NCBI GenBank assembly: GCA_910585005.1 | Contig: CAJUCN010000031.1 | Coordinates: 1-22,799 of the forward strand | Reading direction: 5' to 3' | DNA: 22,799 nucleotides | From: an uncultured Lachnospiraceae bacterium | GTDB taxonomy: Bacteria; Bacillota; Clostridia; Lachnospirales; Lachnospiraceae | Shown: positions 1-7,770 of the stretch, in pieces | Position numbering within the stretch: the first letter of the stretch is position 1 | Layout of the letters: each line of letters starts with the position of its first letter | Notes under the pieces: model-generated | The model's database searches: none | Told to the model about the DNA's origin: nothing | Seen by the model: only the letters and a program-made list of their open reading frames with translations | Program-made: the position numbers and the translations under genes

Positions 1-152
1 TCTCCCTGCATTGCGTTTTCCAGACCATGTACACGGGCTATACCGTCGGCAACCTGAATAACAGTACCGACATCTGAAACTTCAAGTTCTGAAGCATATC
101 TTTTAATCTGCTCTTTAATAACAGAACTGATCTCTTCCGGTCTCAAATTCAT
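1..152 (-). CDS. atpA: ATP synthase F1 subunit alpha, N-terminal part (cut by window edge)
   Basis: Only the first 50 codons are inside the window. The protein starts MNLRPEEISSVIKEQIK and continues with the beta-barrel segment containing DVGTVIQVADGIARVHGL, which is typical of the alpha subunit N-terminus. Alpha is the non-catalytic nucleotide-binding subunit of the F1 head. The start is the ATG at 152, preceded on the minus strand by AAAGGTG at a suitable distance. It follows atpH by 28 bases and continues the operon off the left edge. The catalytic core is not visible, but the family assignment from this end is clear. Confidence 0.95.
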   Translation of the reverse strand, partial: MNLRPEEISSVIKEQIKRYASELEVSDVGTVIQVADGIARVHGLENAMQG

Positions 153-180
153 GGTTTATACGCACCTTTCTTTACCTTCT

Positions 181-726
181 TTATAGCTGTACTTTCAGCA
201 GTTCACGCTGAAGTTCAAACAACTTGGTTTTCACACTACTGTCCACTACACGATCCCCAATACGGATGACCATGCCGCCGATCAGGTCTTCATCTACCTG
301 ATAATGCATTTCCATCCTGCTAAAAGAGGTTGTGGAGAGCAGTTTCCCTTCTATTTCCTTTTTTTGCGCCTCGTTTAAACTGACGGCAGTAGCCACATGG
401 GCAATCCCGATCCCCTGGTGCTGTTTCACCTTGTCAACAAAAAAATCCAAAATACCGTCGATCTCTCCATAACGGTCCTTTGTGACAACAAGATGCAAAA
501 ACCCCAGCAGTTCCCTGGAAATACGCCCTGAAAAGACTTCCTCCAAAACCTGAAGCTTCTCCTCTTTTAAGATCTTAGGATGATTCATCAGGTTACCAAA
601 ATCAGGATGATCATTCAGAAGCTTTTTAAGGGCCTCTATCTCATTTAAGAATTCTTCTTCTCTGCCATTTTCAGATGCCAGTTCAAACAAAGCTTCTCCA
701 TATGTTGTAGAAACTAGCTTTGCCAT
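181..726 (-). CDS. atpH: ATP synthase F1 subunit delta (OSCP)
   Basis: This 181-residue protein has the usual length for the delta subunit, which joins the top of the alpha3-beta3 head to the peripheral b stalk. The N-terminal half is the helical OSCP bundle, beginning MAKLVSTTYGEALFELA. The C-terminal part has the family's typical ending, with GGMVIRIGDRVVDSSVKTKL at about residues 149-168. The start ATG at 726 lies inside the end of atpF, so the two genes overlap by 13 bases and are probably translationally coupled. It sits in the usual place between subunits b and alpha. Confidence 0.96.
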   Translation of the reverse strand: MAKLVSTTYGEALFELASENGREEEFLNEIEALKKLLNDHPDFGNLMNHPKILKEEKLQVLEEVFSGRISRELLGFLHLVVTKDRYGEIDGILDFFVDKVKQHQGIGIAHVATAVSLNEAQKKEIEGKLLSTTSFSRMEMHYQVDEDLIGGMVIRIGDRVVDSSVKTKLFELQRELLKVQL

Positions 727-1232
727 GTGCTCTCACCTATTTCCTTTAACGTCTCATTGATCAGGCTTTCCTGTACGGTTGTATCAATAGATGCTTTCAC
801 CACCTTGCCTGCCATTACGGAAGCAAGCACTACCATTTCACGCTTCACATCGTCTGCTGCCTTTTTCTTTTCAAGTTCTGCTTCTACCTTAGCTCTCTCA
901 ATGATTCTGGCAGCTTCCTCTTTTGCTTCGGCTACGATCCGGTTCTCATTTTCCTGCGCTCTTTTTCTGGCATCGCCTAAAATTTCCTCGGCTTCTTTAT
1001 CTATGTTTTTCAGCTTATCTTCGTACTGCTGTTTTAAGCCGGCTGCATCTTCCTTGTCCTTTGCCGCGCTGTCCAGTTCCTCTTTGATCTTTGCCCGCCT
1101 CTTTGCAAGCATTTCCCTGACTGGATTAAACAGGAAATAAGACGCCACCAAAAAAAGCACAAACACTGCAATGATCATCAACACTGCATCTGTAAGGAGC
1201 TGCAGGTCAAGGTCAAACAATCTCGGTTCCAT
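714..1232 (-). CDS. atpF: ATP synthase Fo subunit b
   Basis: This 172-residue protein is the peripheral stalk subunit. One N-terminal membrane helix (about residues 12-33, rich in V, L, I and F) is followed by a long charged helix of Lys, Glu, Ala and Arg that forms the dimeric stalk. The reading frame stays open for 25 codons upstream, but I chose the ATG at 1232 because AAAGGAGG lies just before it and the protein then has the normal family length starting MEPRLFDL. It overlaps atpH by 13 bases and lies 137 bases downstream of atpE, a gap that contains two inverted repeats. Confidence 0.96.
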   Translation of the reverse strand: MEPRLFDLDLQLLTDAVLMIIAVFVLFLVASYFLFNPVREMLAKRRAKIKEELDSAAKDKEDAAGLKQQYEDKLKNIDKEAEEILGDARKRAQENENRIVAEAKEEAARIIERAKVEAELEKKKAADDVKREMVVLASVMAGKVVKASIDTTVQESLINETLKEIGESTWQS

Positions 1233-1314
1233 CCGTAAGCCTCCTTTCTTAGTAGTTATTGTCATTGGAAGGATTGTTCGCGTAGATCCGTCCTTCCATG
1301 ACGCCATATTAAAA

Positions 1315-1367
1315 TGCTGCTTTGCAGCGCTTTCCGAATAAGCCTGGGTCTAAAAAACTCTTATTCG
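1315..1367. repeat. Two inverted repeats in the atpE-atpF gap
   Basis: The 137-base gap between the c- and b-subunit genes holds a short hairpin (GCTGC 1316-1320, GCAGC 1324-1328, loop TTT). It also holds an 8-base inverted repeat (CGAATAAG 1335-1342, CTTATTCG 1360-1367) with a 17-base loop. Neither is followed by a clear T run on the minus strand, so they are not obvious terminators. They could be RNA-processing or stabilising structures that keep c-subunit mRNA abundant, since many c copies are needed per complex. That role is inference. Confidence 0.4.
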
Positions 1368-1369
1368 TG

Positions 1370-1633
1370 TTATTGAGCAGCGCCCAAAAGAGGTCTTACG
1401 AATAACAGCAGGATTGCTACAAGCAGACCATAAAGACCTGTTGTCTCGGCAACTGCCTGACCTAAGAGCATGGTAGATGTAATTTCAGATTTTGCGCCCG
1501 GGTTTCTTCCCACTGCTGCTGCTGCATGCCCTGCAGCAATACCCTGGCCTACACCAGGTCCGATACCGGCAATAACAGCCAGGCCCGCACCAATTGCTGA
1601 ACAACCTAAGATAAAGTTTACATTAAAATCCAT
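1370..1633 (-). CDS. atpE: ATP synthase Fo subunit c, sodium-type binding site
   Basis: This 87-residue two-helix proteolipid forms the rotating ring. Helix 1 contains GIGPGVGQG, a polar loop RNPGAK follows, and helix 2 carries the ion-binding glutamate E63. Residues Q30, V61, E63, T64, T65 and Y68 match, with an offset of two, the sodium ligands known from Ilyobacter tartaricus (Q32, V63, E65, S66, T67, Y70), with Thr for Ser66. Proton-type rings usually lack the Gln and the Ser/Thr after the Glu. I therefore infer a Na+-coupled or Na+-capable enzyme. The start ATG at 1633 has AAGGAGG upstream. It is preceded by atpB and followed by atpF. Confidence 0.96.
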   Translation of the reverse strand: MDFNVNFILGCSAIGAGLAVIAGIGPGVGQGIAAGHAAAAVGRNPGAKSEITSTMLLGQAVAETTGLYGLLVAILLLFVRPLLGAAQ

Positions 1634-1684
1634 TTTGATTTCCTCCTTATGCTTTGTGCATGATTTACTTTCATAATTTTAATT

Positions 1685-2407
1685 TTATTCACCTGTATTA
1701 CAAGCATCTGTAATATAGGTCATTGTCAACATACAAAATACATAGGTCTGAATCGCCCCAGAGAACAGATCGAAATATACATGCAGCGCCGCCGGCCATA
1801 TAATAGCGAACTTAGAAAGCAGTGCATAAATAAGCGCCATGATCGCTGTTCCTGATAAAATATTGGCAAACAAACGGAGTGACAGTGAAACCGGAACCGC
1901 CAGATCGCTGACAATATTGATCGGCGCCCAGATCGGCCAAGGATCGCATAATCCCTTGAGCACACCAGACACTTTCTGATACTTGAATTTGTTAAAATGT
2001 ATCAGCGTGAATGTAATGATTCCCAGTGCAAAAGTCACTCCATAATCCGCAGTAGGCGGGCGGAGACCTAAAAGCCCTGAGATATTGCTGATCAGAATAA
2101 AAATAAAAATCGTCCCAATATAATTCCGGAACCTGACGGCCTGTTTTCCCATAACACCGCCTATCATTCCATCCAGCATCTCCACGATCAGCTCTACCAC
2201 GTTCTGGAATGCACCCGGCACCTCAGTGGCATGCTTTACGGCCCGGTTAGCCGCAATGCAAAAACCAGCGATGATCAGCATGACGATCAGCACACAGACA
2301 TGCGTGGTCGTGATCCACACCGTCTGCCCGAACAGCTCATAAGAGAACACTCCATGAATCATGAAATCTACATTGGCTTCCTGAGATAACAATATTCCCT
2401 GTCCCAT
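1685..2407 (-). CDS. atpB: ATP synthase Fo subunit a
   Basis: This 240-residue integral membrane protein provides the two ion half-channels next to the c ring. Five or more hydrophobic helices are visible. The conserved block SLSLRLFANILSGT at about residues 175-188 contains the essential stator Arg of the family. The N-terminal part before the first helix (MGQGILLSQEANVDFMIHGV) is short, as in other clostridia. AAGGAGGTGA lies directly before the ATG at 2407. It is flanked by the subunit I gene upstream and atpE 51 bases downstream, the standard order. Confidence 0.96.
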   Translation of the reverse strand: MGQGILLSQEANVDFMIHGVFSYELFGQTVWITTTHVCVLIVMLIIAGFCIAANRAVKHATEVPGAFQNVVELIVEMLDGMIGGVMGKQAVRFRNYIGTIFIFILISNISGLLGLRPPTADYGVTFALGIITFTLIHFNKFKYQKVSGVLKGLCDPWPIWAPINIVSDLAVPVSLSLRLFANILSGTAIMALIYALLSKFAIIWPAALHVYFDLFSGAIQTYVFCMLTMTYITDACNTGE

Positions 2408-2419
2408 ATCTTCACCTCC

Positions 2420-2866
2420 TTACCTATCCTGTCCGTTGGCAGGTTCTTCTATGATCGGAGGAAGAACTTCCTCCCCATAAATCCTTAGGCTGATCTTTCT
2501 GGTAAACGGCTGCATATAAGCTGCCGCCTTTATCGACATGATCCCCAGAAACGCCGAAAGAGGATTAGCTATTTTGGTCACTGCAATTGCCCCAACCACC
2601 AGGACAAAGACCAGATATCTGATGATATTGTGGACGCTCATACTTCTGACCGCATCCTTCTGCGGAAGATCAAGGGCCCTATCTAAAGACCACCACATAT
2701 GAAAAGCTCCTGCCATTGCTGTGACGATCCCGGCCCACAGGCCTAAACTGTACCCCCCATGATCTTTTACTGCCAGGGCAAAAAACTGGCATATCACGCC
2801 AAAAATCAAAATCCCTGTTTCCAATTCAAACAGTGTCCTGTTTATTCCCGTGATCTTTTCCTTCAT
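2420..2866 (-). CDS. ATP synthase subunit I (AtpI-like), four-helix membrane protein
   Basis: This 148-residue protein has about four predicted membrane segments, at roughly residues 15-32, 40-60, 82-100 and 102-122, and a short charged C-terminal tail. It occupies the position of the atpI gene upstream of atpB. AtpI proteins are thought to help assemble the c ring, particularly in Na+-type ATP synthases. Sequence similarity is hard to judge by eye, so the name rests largely on position, size and topology. The frame is open further upstream, but the ATG at 2866 (MKEKITGINRTLFELETG) gives the typical size. The gene overlaps the end of the preceding small gene by 41 bases. Confidence 0.8.
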   Translation of the reverse strand: MKEKITGINRTLFELETGILIFGVICQFFALAVKDHGGYSLGLWAGIVTAMAGAFHMWWSLDRALDLPQKDAVRSMSVHNIIRYLVFVLVVGAIAVTKIANPLSAFLGIMSIKAAAYMQPFTRKISLRIYGEEVLPPIIEEPANGQDR

Positions 2867-3131
2867 CCTTTTTGTCCCTGTTCTTTCTCCCTTTATGTAA
2901 ATATGCAGATTGTTCTGAACTGCCCGAATAAATCCGTCTGGCAAACCGGAACACATTCCACCCGCCTGCTAATGCCCCTATAAAGAAAAATATAACGATC
3001 AAAAAATCTGTCCCAAGTTTCCGGTCCAGGCCCATTCCCAGAAAGGAACAAACAAAAACAGGGACCAGCATGTTTATTCCGAACTGTCCTATCATAGATA
3101 ATGCCTGATACACGCTCCGATTGAATTTCAC
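2826..3131 (-). CDS. AtpZ/AtpI-family small membrane protein, first gene of the ATP synthase operon
   Basis: This 101-residue protein has two hydrophobic hairpin helices (about residues 12-34 and 42-64) with the family-like pattern FLGMGLDRKLGTDFLIVIFFF, then a very basic and acidic C-terminal tail of Lys, Asp, Glu and Gly. Small AtpZ-type proteins sit at the head of many Firmicute atp operons and have been linked to divalent-cation transport or to ATP synthase assembly. The start is a GTG at 3131, chosen because GGAGGGGAG lies about 8 bases upstream. An ATG two bases upstream is out of frame and closes at once. The gene lies about 30 bases downstream of a strong promoter. Confidence 0.85.
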   Translation of the reverse strand: MKFNRSVYQALSMIGQFGINMLVPVFVCSFLGMGLDRKLGTDFLIVIFFFIGALAGGWNVFRFARRIYSGSSEQSAYLHKGRKNRDKKDEGKDHGNKQDTV

Positions 3132-3163
3132 ATGCTTCTCCCCTCCACAATATTCACTATATG

Positions 3164-3192
3164 ATTATACTCATTTTTTCTATTCCTGTCTA
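3164..3192 (-). promoter_or_regulatory. Promoter of the ATP synthase operon
   Basis: On the minus strand a TAGACA -35 box (3192-3187) and a perfect TATAAT -10 box (3169-3164) are separated by exactly 17 bases, close to the housekeeping sigma consensus. It lies 32 bases upstream of the first gene of the operon, whose leader carries a strong ribosome-binding site. Confidence 0.8.
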
Positions 3193-3297
3193 GAAAAAGG
3201 TAGTAAGTTTTCTTAATGATACGAATTTCTCCATAAAATTCCCGCTTGCCGGAAAACAAAAGGCCGGGAAACCACTCCTTTTTGTGAAGGAAACCCG

Positions 3298-3326
3298 TTG
3301 ACTTTCCGCACATTTGAGAGTAGTAT
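3298..3326 (+). promoter_or_regulatory. Promoter of the DUF402 gene
   Basis: A TTGACT -35 box (3298-3303) and a TAGTAT -10 box (3321-3326) are 17 bases apart, 31 bases before the ATG at 3358. The promoter is divergent from the ATP synthase promoter, with about 105 bases between the two -35 boxes. Confidence 0.7.
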
Positions 3327-3357
3327 TTTTAAGTAAGATATCTCTAAAGGAGGCCCT

Positions 3358-3852
3358 ATGACAAATCCTATTTTATACCGCAGACGGATTATCCCGGAAG
3401 AATGTATTTTACTGAAAGACGACGTTATTTTGTCCTGCGATGAAGAACGGATCGTCACTTCTTGGAATGCCCTTCATCCCAAAAAAGACCTCCATCATGG
3501 CATGTCCTGCTATTTCCTCCGCGAGGGTTTCAAAATAAGCAAATTCTGTTACCAGGATAATCGTCTCCTTTATTGGTATTGTGACATTGTGGATTTCAAT
3601 TATCATCCTTCCGACAACGCGTTGATCGTAACCGATCTTCTTGCCGATGTGATCATCTATCCTGATGGTTTTGTTAAGGTAGTGGATCTGGACGAGCTTG
3701 TCACCGCCCTTGAATCCCGTTCTATTTCTCTGGACACATTAAAATCCAGCCTGATGCGCCTTAACAAACTTCTGAGTCTCATTTATTCCAACCAATTTGA
3801 TCAGCTAAAAGCATCCATTGAACATTTTGAAAAGCTGCCATTTGGCAAATAG
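3358..3852 (+). CDS. DUF402 domain protein (FomD-like)
   Basis: This 164-residue soluble protein begins MTNPILYRRRIIPEECILLKDD. The central segment contains LLYWYCDIVDF, then LIVTDLLADVIIYPDGFVKVVDLDEL, the characteristic DUF402 pattern in which a Trp-Tyr-x-D stretch and a later D-x-L-x-D-V-x-V-x-x-D-G block supply acidic metal-binding residues. Characterised DUF402 members are nucleoside diphosphate or nucleoside phosphate hydrolases such as FomD, so a phosphohydrolase role is possible but unproven here. AAAGGAGG precedes the ATG at a good distance. It is transcribed alone and converges on the SleB-like gene downstream. Confidence 0.85.
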   Translation: MTNPILYRRRIIPEECILLKDDVILSCDEERIVTSWNALHPKKDLHHGMSCYFLREGFKISKFCYQDNRLLYWYCDIVDFNYHPSDNALIVTDLLADVIIYPDGFVKVVDLDELVTALESRSISLDTLKSSLMRLNKLLSLIYSNQFDQLKASIEHFEKLPFGK

Positions 3853-3861
3853 TTTCAAAAT
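3824..3861. repeat. Nested inverted repeat at the end of the DUF402 gene
   Basis: ATTTTGAAA (3824-3832) pairs with TTTCAAAAT (3853-3861), and inside it TGCCA (3836-3840) pairs with TGGCA (3843-3847). It spans the stop codon, in the short gap between convergent genes. It could act as a weak terminator in either direction, but no T run follows, so this is tentative. Confidence 0.35.
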
Positions 3862-3881
3862 CCCCAAACAGCAGCTCCTAT

Positions 3882-5054
3882 TTAATAAAAGATATGTCCC
3901 CCAATCTGGGTTCCGCTAAGTCCCTCGATAGGCGTCCGGAAAAACAGGCAGTTTCCTACCGTCGTCTTCCCTGACATTGCCTCGTCAGCAGCCCGGTAAC
4001 ACGCTGCAGTGGCATGATCCTCCGCCAATGCCAGAGCAAGCCTTCCACTTGCCACTGGTGAAAATTGCTTTTTCTGGTAGATCACGCCCACCACCGTATC
4101 CGGGAACACCGAACTCATGACCCGGTTCATGACTACTGCTCCTACTGCCACCTGCCCTTCATAAGGCTGGTTGCCGGCCTCACAATAGATCAGATTGGCA
4201 AGCAGATACCGGTCTCCATCTGCAAAAGAAATCTCTGAAATATCCCTCCATGCAGATTTCGCAGCTAACTGGGATAAGCGGCGTTCCTCTTCCAGCTCTT
4301 TTTGAAGCTGGGCAATGTTATTTTTCTGCTCCGCAAGCTGTTTCTCATATTCCAGCATTTCCGCTTCCGTATCAGATATTTCATGCTGATAAGTCGTAAT
4401 CTTCCCTGATGTCTGGCTTACCAGCCCTGCCACACGGCTTTGTTCCGCCTCCACATCCACTTTCAATGCGTCAAGCTCCTGCTTTTCCCGCTCAAGCTGC
4501 GCTTCTCTTTCTTCAATTGCCGTCCTGGTTGCCTGGAACAGCTCAAGCTGCTCCCTGTCATATTTGGATAGCTGCTCAAAATAATCATTGCGGTTCAGAA
4601 GATCTGAGAAGCTTGCCGCGCCAAAAAGCATCTCCAAAAGCACATAATCCTGTTTCTCATACATGAACTGGATTCTTTTTTTCATAGCGGCATACTGCTC
4701 TGCTTCCACTTCCCTGGCCGCAGCCAGTTCTATGTTTGACTGTTCAATCTCTTCATTTTTCGCTTTGATCTTCTCCTCAAGTTCCGCAAGGTTGTCGCTG
4801 ACTTCCTGCAGGTCGGAATTCAGGCTGTTTAGCTGTCCTTTCAGTCCTTCCGTAGTTTCCTGGAGATTTTCCAGCTCTTCTTTACTCTCGCCTATTTTTC
4901 CTTCTGTCTGCTCCTTTTCTTCCTTTGCCCGTCTGATCTGTTCTTCGATCTCTGAAATTTTATCATTATCAGCGTGTGCGGCGGTGGGAAATATGGTTGC
5001 GAAAAGAATTGCCGCTGCCACTGCCGCAATTACTTTTTTCCCTGTTCCTTTCAA
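3882..5054 (-). CDS. Secreted cell-wall hydrolase: coiled coil plus SleB-type (Hydrolase_2) domain
   Basis: This 390-residue protein has three parts. Residues 1-28 are a signal peptide ending AAHA. Residues 30-265 form a long Glu/Lys/Gln-rich coiled coil, like the N-terminal part of many PcsB- or CwlO-type exported proteins. Residues 285-390 are a SleB-like hydrolase domain, with LANLIYCEAGNQPYEGQVAV containing the Glu expected to be catalytic, then AVVMNRV. SleB enzymes are lytic transglycosylases of spore cortex peptidoglycan, but coiled-coil versions may act in vegetative wall turnover. The start is a TTG at 5054, six bases after AGGTGA. It follows rpiB by 32 bases and is probably cotranscribed with it. 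Confidence 0.88.
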   Translation of the reverse strand: MKGTGKKVIAAVAAAILFATIFPTAAHADNDKISEIEEQIRRAKEEKEQTEGKIGESKEELENLQETTEGLKGQLNSLNSDLQEVSDNLAELEEKIKAKNEEIEQSNIELAAAREVEAEQYAAMKKRIQFMYEKQDYVLLEMLFGAASFSDLLNRNDYFEQLSKYDREQLELFQATRTAIEEREAQLEREKQELDALKVDVEAEQSRVAGLVSQTSGKITTYQHEISDTEAEMLEYEKQLAEQKNNIAQLQKELEEERRLSQLAAKSAWRDISEISFADGDRYLLANLIYCEAGNQPYEGQVAVGAVVMNRVMSSVFPDTVVGVIYQKKQFSPVASGRLALALAEDHATAACYRAADEAMSGKTTVGNCLFFRTPIEGLSGTQIGGHIFY

Positions 5055-5086
5055 ACCGTCTCACCTGCCTTTCCTTTTCTTTTGTT

Positions 5087-5515
5087 TTAAAGTTCTATCT
5101 TACTGATCCTGCGCTTATGATTTTCCCCCTGGGAAAACTCCGTGTCCAAAAAGGTATCCACAATTTCCATAGCAAGGTTCTTCCCCGTAAAGCCTCCCCC
5201 AAGAGCCAGCATATTGGCATCATTGTGCAGCCTTGTCATCTTTGCCAGATAGGCGTCTGTACACAAAGCACACCGGATCCCCGAAACCTTATTCGCGGCT
5301 ATGGATATTCCGATCCCTGTCGTACATACCACGATTCCACGCTCACATTCCCCTATGGCAACAGCTTTTGCCACCGCCCTTCCAAAATCCGGGTAATCAC
5401 AGGAACTTTTGTCAAAACATCCAAAGTCCTTAAACTCCAGTCCTCTCTCCTTTAAATGTTCCATGATCTGGAACTTCAGATCATATCCGCCATGGTCACT
5501 TCCTAATGCGATCAT
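5087..5515 (-). CDS. rpiB: Ribose-5-phosphate isomerase B (RpiB/LacAB family)
   Basis: This 142-residue protein is predicted to interconvert ribose 5-phosphate and ribulose 5-phosphate in the cytosolic pentose phosphate pathway. It begins MIALGSDHGGYDLK, the family signature. It contains the active-site Cys loop VCTTGIGISIAANK at about residues 63-76 and the segment HNDANMLALGG. The loop has Thr where CGTGIG is more common, a modest variation. RpiB-family members can also act on allose or galactose phosphates, so the exact sugar is not fixed by sequence. GGGAGG precedes the ATG at 5515. It lies between sua5 and the hydrolase gene on the same strand. Confidence 0.92.
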   Translation of the reverse strand: MIALGSDHGGYDLKFQIMEHLKERGLEFKDFGCFDKSSCDYPDFGRAVAKAVAIGECERGIVVCTTGIGISIAANKVSGIRCALCTDAYLAKMTRLHNDANMLALGGGFTGKNLAMEIVDTFLDTEFSQGENHKRRISKIEL

Positions 5516-5556
5516 ACCAAACCTCCCTTTTCTTTCATAAGTCTATCTCAAGCCAC

Positions 5557-6606
5557 CTACACAGTAATCACCTGATGCCCTGCTGCCTTTAAGAGCCTGT
5601 TCATGACCGCCAGCCCTACACCTTTGCTGTCAAAGGATTCTGCATAAATGACCTGTATCCCCTCATCGTCAAACTCTCTGAGAACCTGGAACAAATGCTT
5701 TGCTATGGCACACTCGTCCTCTCGTTTCCCTACCCTTTTTACGCTATCCGCCAGATATCCTGCCGCTGTCTCATCTGCCGCAATGACGCCGCATTTCTTC
5801 CCCTGTTCCCTGCATTCTTTTAACCGTCCATTAATGTAAGCTGCCACCTGATCCTGCCTGCCCTCCACAACGGCAAGATTTCCCAAAGGCGCATAATGCC
5901 TGTACTTCATCCCCGGCGCTTTGGGCGCTTCATTGGATTCTTCCCCCAAAATACCAGGATCCATACCCACGTCTTCCACAACTTCCTTAAGCATCTCTTC
6001 CGTGATAGATCCCGGCCTCAAAATAACAGGATTCTCGCCGGAAAGATCAATGATCGTAGACTCCAGCCCGATCTCCGATGCCCCGCCGTCCAGAATCATA
6101 TCCACCCTGCCGTCAAGATCCTGGATCACATACTTCGCCTGTGTAGGGCTTGGCCTGCCGGAAAGGTTGGCGCTAGGGGCAGCCACATATCCCCCCGATG
6201 CCCTAATCAAGGCTCTTGCAATCTTATTCGATGGCATCCGGACCGCAACCGTACCAAGCCCTCCGGTGGTAGCATCAGGGACACACTCTGCCTTTTCAAA
6301 GATCATCGTAAGCGGACCCGGCCAAAACCTCTCAGCCAATGCCACTGCCTTTTCCGGTATTTTTGCGGCGATCCGCGCAAGACTGTCAATTTCTGCAATA
6401 TGCACAATAAGAGGATTATCAGAAGGCCTGCCTTTTGCCGCATAGATCTTTCCCGAAGAAGCTTCATTTAGGGCATCTCCCCCAAGACCGTACACCGTTT
6501 CCGTTGGAAATGCCACCAGTCCGCCATTTTGAATGATCTCTCCGGCCCGGTCGATGACCGACTGGTCTATATTTTCTTCATGGATTTGTTCTATTTCCGT
6601 TTTCAT
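5557..6606 (-). CDS. sua5: L-threonylcarbamoyladenylate synthase (Sua5/YwlC)
   Basis: This 349-residue enzyme is predicted to make threonylcarbamoyl-AMP from Thr, bicarbonate and ATP, the first step of t6A37 tRNA modification. Residues about 12-205 form the YrdC domain with FPTETVYGLGGDA, KGRPSDNPLIVH, a second block AAPSANLSGRPSPT and LESTIIDLSG. The rest is the C-terminal Sua5 domain, so this is the long two-domain form. An in-frame TTG directly precedes the ATG at 6606. I chose the ATG, which has GAGGGA upstream. It lies 81 bases after the LCP gene and 41 bases before rpiB, so the block is probably one transcription unit. Confidence 0.94.
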   Translation of the reverse strand: MKTEIEQIHEENIDQSVIDRAGEIIQNGGLVAFPTETVYGLGGDALNEASSGKIYAAKGRPSDNPLIVHIAEIDSLARIAAKIPEKAVALAERFWPGPLTMIFEKAECVPDATTGGLGTVAVRMPSNKIARALIRASGGYVAAPSANLSGRPSPTQAKYVIQDLDGRVDMILDGGASEIGLESTIIDLSGENPVILRPGSITEEMLKEVVEDVGMDPGILGEESNEAPKAPGMKYRHYAPLGNLAVVEGRQDQVAAYINGRLKECREQGKKCGVIAADETAAGYLADSVKRVGKREDECAIAKHLFQVLREFDDEGIQVIYAESFDSKGVGLAVMNRLLKAAGHQVITV

Positions 6607-6687
6607 CAATGACCCTTTTCCCTCAATTTACTTTATCATATTTTCTCTTTTGTGGCTACTTTCCGCTGCCAAAAGATATTCTCTTAT

Positions 6688-7650
6688 TTACCTGCCATGC
6701 ATGATGTCAGAAAGGTATTTTTTATTCTCCTCAAAATCAACTTGAAGAACGCTCATTCCCCGGATATCTGCCGGCTGGTAAGTGCCGTCTAACGGTACGC
6801 TGCCCTGCCCGATTTCCCAGCAGAGAAATTTTCCTGCCTGCAAGCTAAGGAAGAAGCATTCCTCTTTGGTTAAATTCGTAGTCAGATTAGGCAGCAGCCC
6901 TTTTATCAGATTGGAAGGGTTCCTAACAAGCGCCGCCGGCGCCTTCCGGATCACCGCAGACAAGACCTTCCTTTGTCTTTCCGTCCTTCCAAAATCCGTT
7001 CCAATATATCGGTTCCTGCTATAGGCAAGCGCCTGCGGACCATTTAAATGGACTTCTCCCTCCTTGGAAGTCTCCAGGTAATCCGTTCCTTCCGGCCTGC
7101 CGGTGATCTGATTGTATTCTACCAGATAGGCATTCACATATTCAAGCTCCTGTCCTGTCAGGAAAAGGTCAACGCCGCCCACAGCATCCACCAAATTGGC
7201 AAACGCCTCGAAATTTACCAACACATAACGGGTCACGGAAATATCAAAGTTCTGATTGATCGTTTCCATTAAAAGTTCCGGCCCTCCGAAAGAATAAGCC
7301 GCATTCAAACGGTTTCCTTCATGCCCCGGTATCTCCACATAGATATCTCTAAGGAGAGAAGTCATCTGAATGGCCTTCGTCTTATTGCTGACCGTCAGAA
7401 GAATCATGGCATCCGATCTGCCACCCTCCACATTTTCCCTGGAATCGCTGCCAATCAACAAGATATTGGTTACACCCGCCTCTTTCCATGGCTGATCTGT
7501 AAAGCCGTCTGCCGGCTGGTATTGAATCTGCCCATACAGTTTCCCAAGCAAAAAATACCATCCAAGTAGTACGATCACACACAGCGCCACCAAAGAAAGG
7601 AAAAACCTTTTTAATCGGAATCTTTTTCTCTCTTTTCTTTTTCTGCCCAT
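6688..7650 (-). CDS. LytR-CpsA-Psr (LCP) family cell-wall glycopolymer ligase
   Basis: This protein of about 320 residues starts with a very basic cytoplasmic end (MGRKRKERKRFRLKRFF) and has one membrane helix. An extracellular LCP domain follows with NILLIGSDSRE, RSDAMILLTV, MTSLLRDIYVEIPG and, later, the block from YSRNRYIGTDFGRTERQ, all carrying the Arg and Asp residues that bind polyprenyl pyrophosphate. LCP enzymes attach teichoic acids or polysaccharides to peptidoglycan. The frame is open to another ATG at 7674, but that start has no Shine-Dalgarno and would leave only about 15 bases after the predicted promoter. The ATG at 7650 has purine-rich GGAAGGGAGAG upstream. The start choice is moderately sure, the family very sure. 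Confidence 0.92.
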   Translation of the reverse strand: MGRKRKERKRFRLKRFFLSLVALCVIVLLGWYFLLGKLYGQIQYQPADGFTDQPWKEAGVTNILLIGSDSRENVEGGRSDAMILLTVSNKTKAIQMTSLLRDIYVEIPGHEGNRLNAAYSFGGPELLMETINQNFDISVTRYVLVNFEAFANLVDAVGGVDLFLTGQELEYVNAYLVEYNQITGRPEGTDYLETSKEGEVHLNGPQALAYSRNRYIGTDFGRTERQRKVLSAVIRKAPAALVRNPSNLIKGLLPNLTTNLTKEECFFLSLQAGKFLCWEIGQGSVPLDGTYQPADIRGMSVLQVDFEENKKYLSDIMHGR

Positions 7651-7695
7651 CCCCTCTGCCACTCTCCCTTCCATCGCTACTGGCAGGATGAATGG

Positions 7696-7724
7696 ATTGT
7701 ACCATCAATCGCTTTTTTCCGCAA
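7696..7724 (-). promoter_or_regulatory. Promoter of the LCP gene and probably of sua5-rpiB
   Basis: On the minus strand, TTGCGG (7724-7719) and TACAAT (7701-7696) are 17 bases apart. The -10 matches consensus at five of six positions and the -35 is weaker. It lies just upstream of the LCP gene. Confidence 0.55.
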
Positions 7725-7770
7725 CCGCCAGGGATAAATGTATGCAAAAATATTGCCGAAAATAGGAATA

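Noticed and set aside
727..1140. Ser/Ala/Phe-rich plus-strand frame opposite atpF
   Set aside because: It is the antisense shadow of the b-subunit coiled coil, with low-complexity composition.
1233..1307. Longer N-terminus for the b subunit
   Set aside because: The extension is not hydrophobic or b-like, and the internal ATG at 1232 has AAAGGAGG directly upstream.
5896..6471. Long plus-strand open frames opposite sua5 (also 5921-6445)
   Set aside because: They lie wholly antisense to a clearly recognised gene, lack ribosome-binding sites and show no protein family features.
7675..7747. Second gene overlapping the LCP start on the minus strand (frame to 7382)
   Set aside because: It is out of frame with the LCP gene, Lys/Arg-rich by chance, and lacks any start signal.
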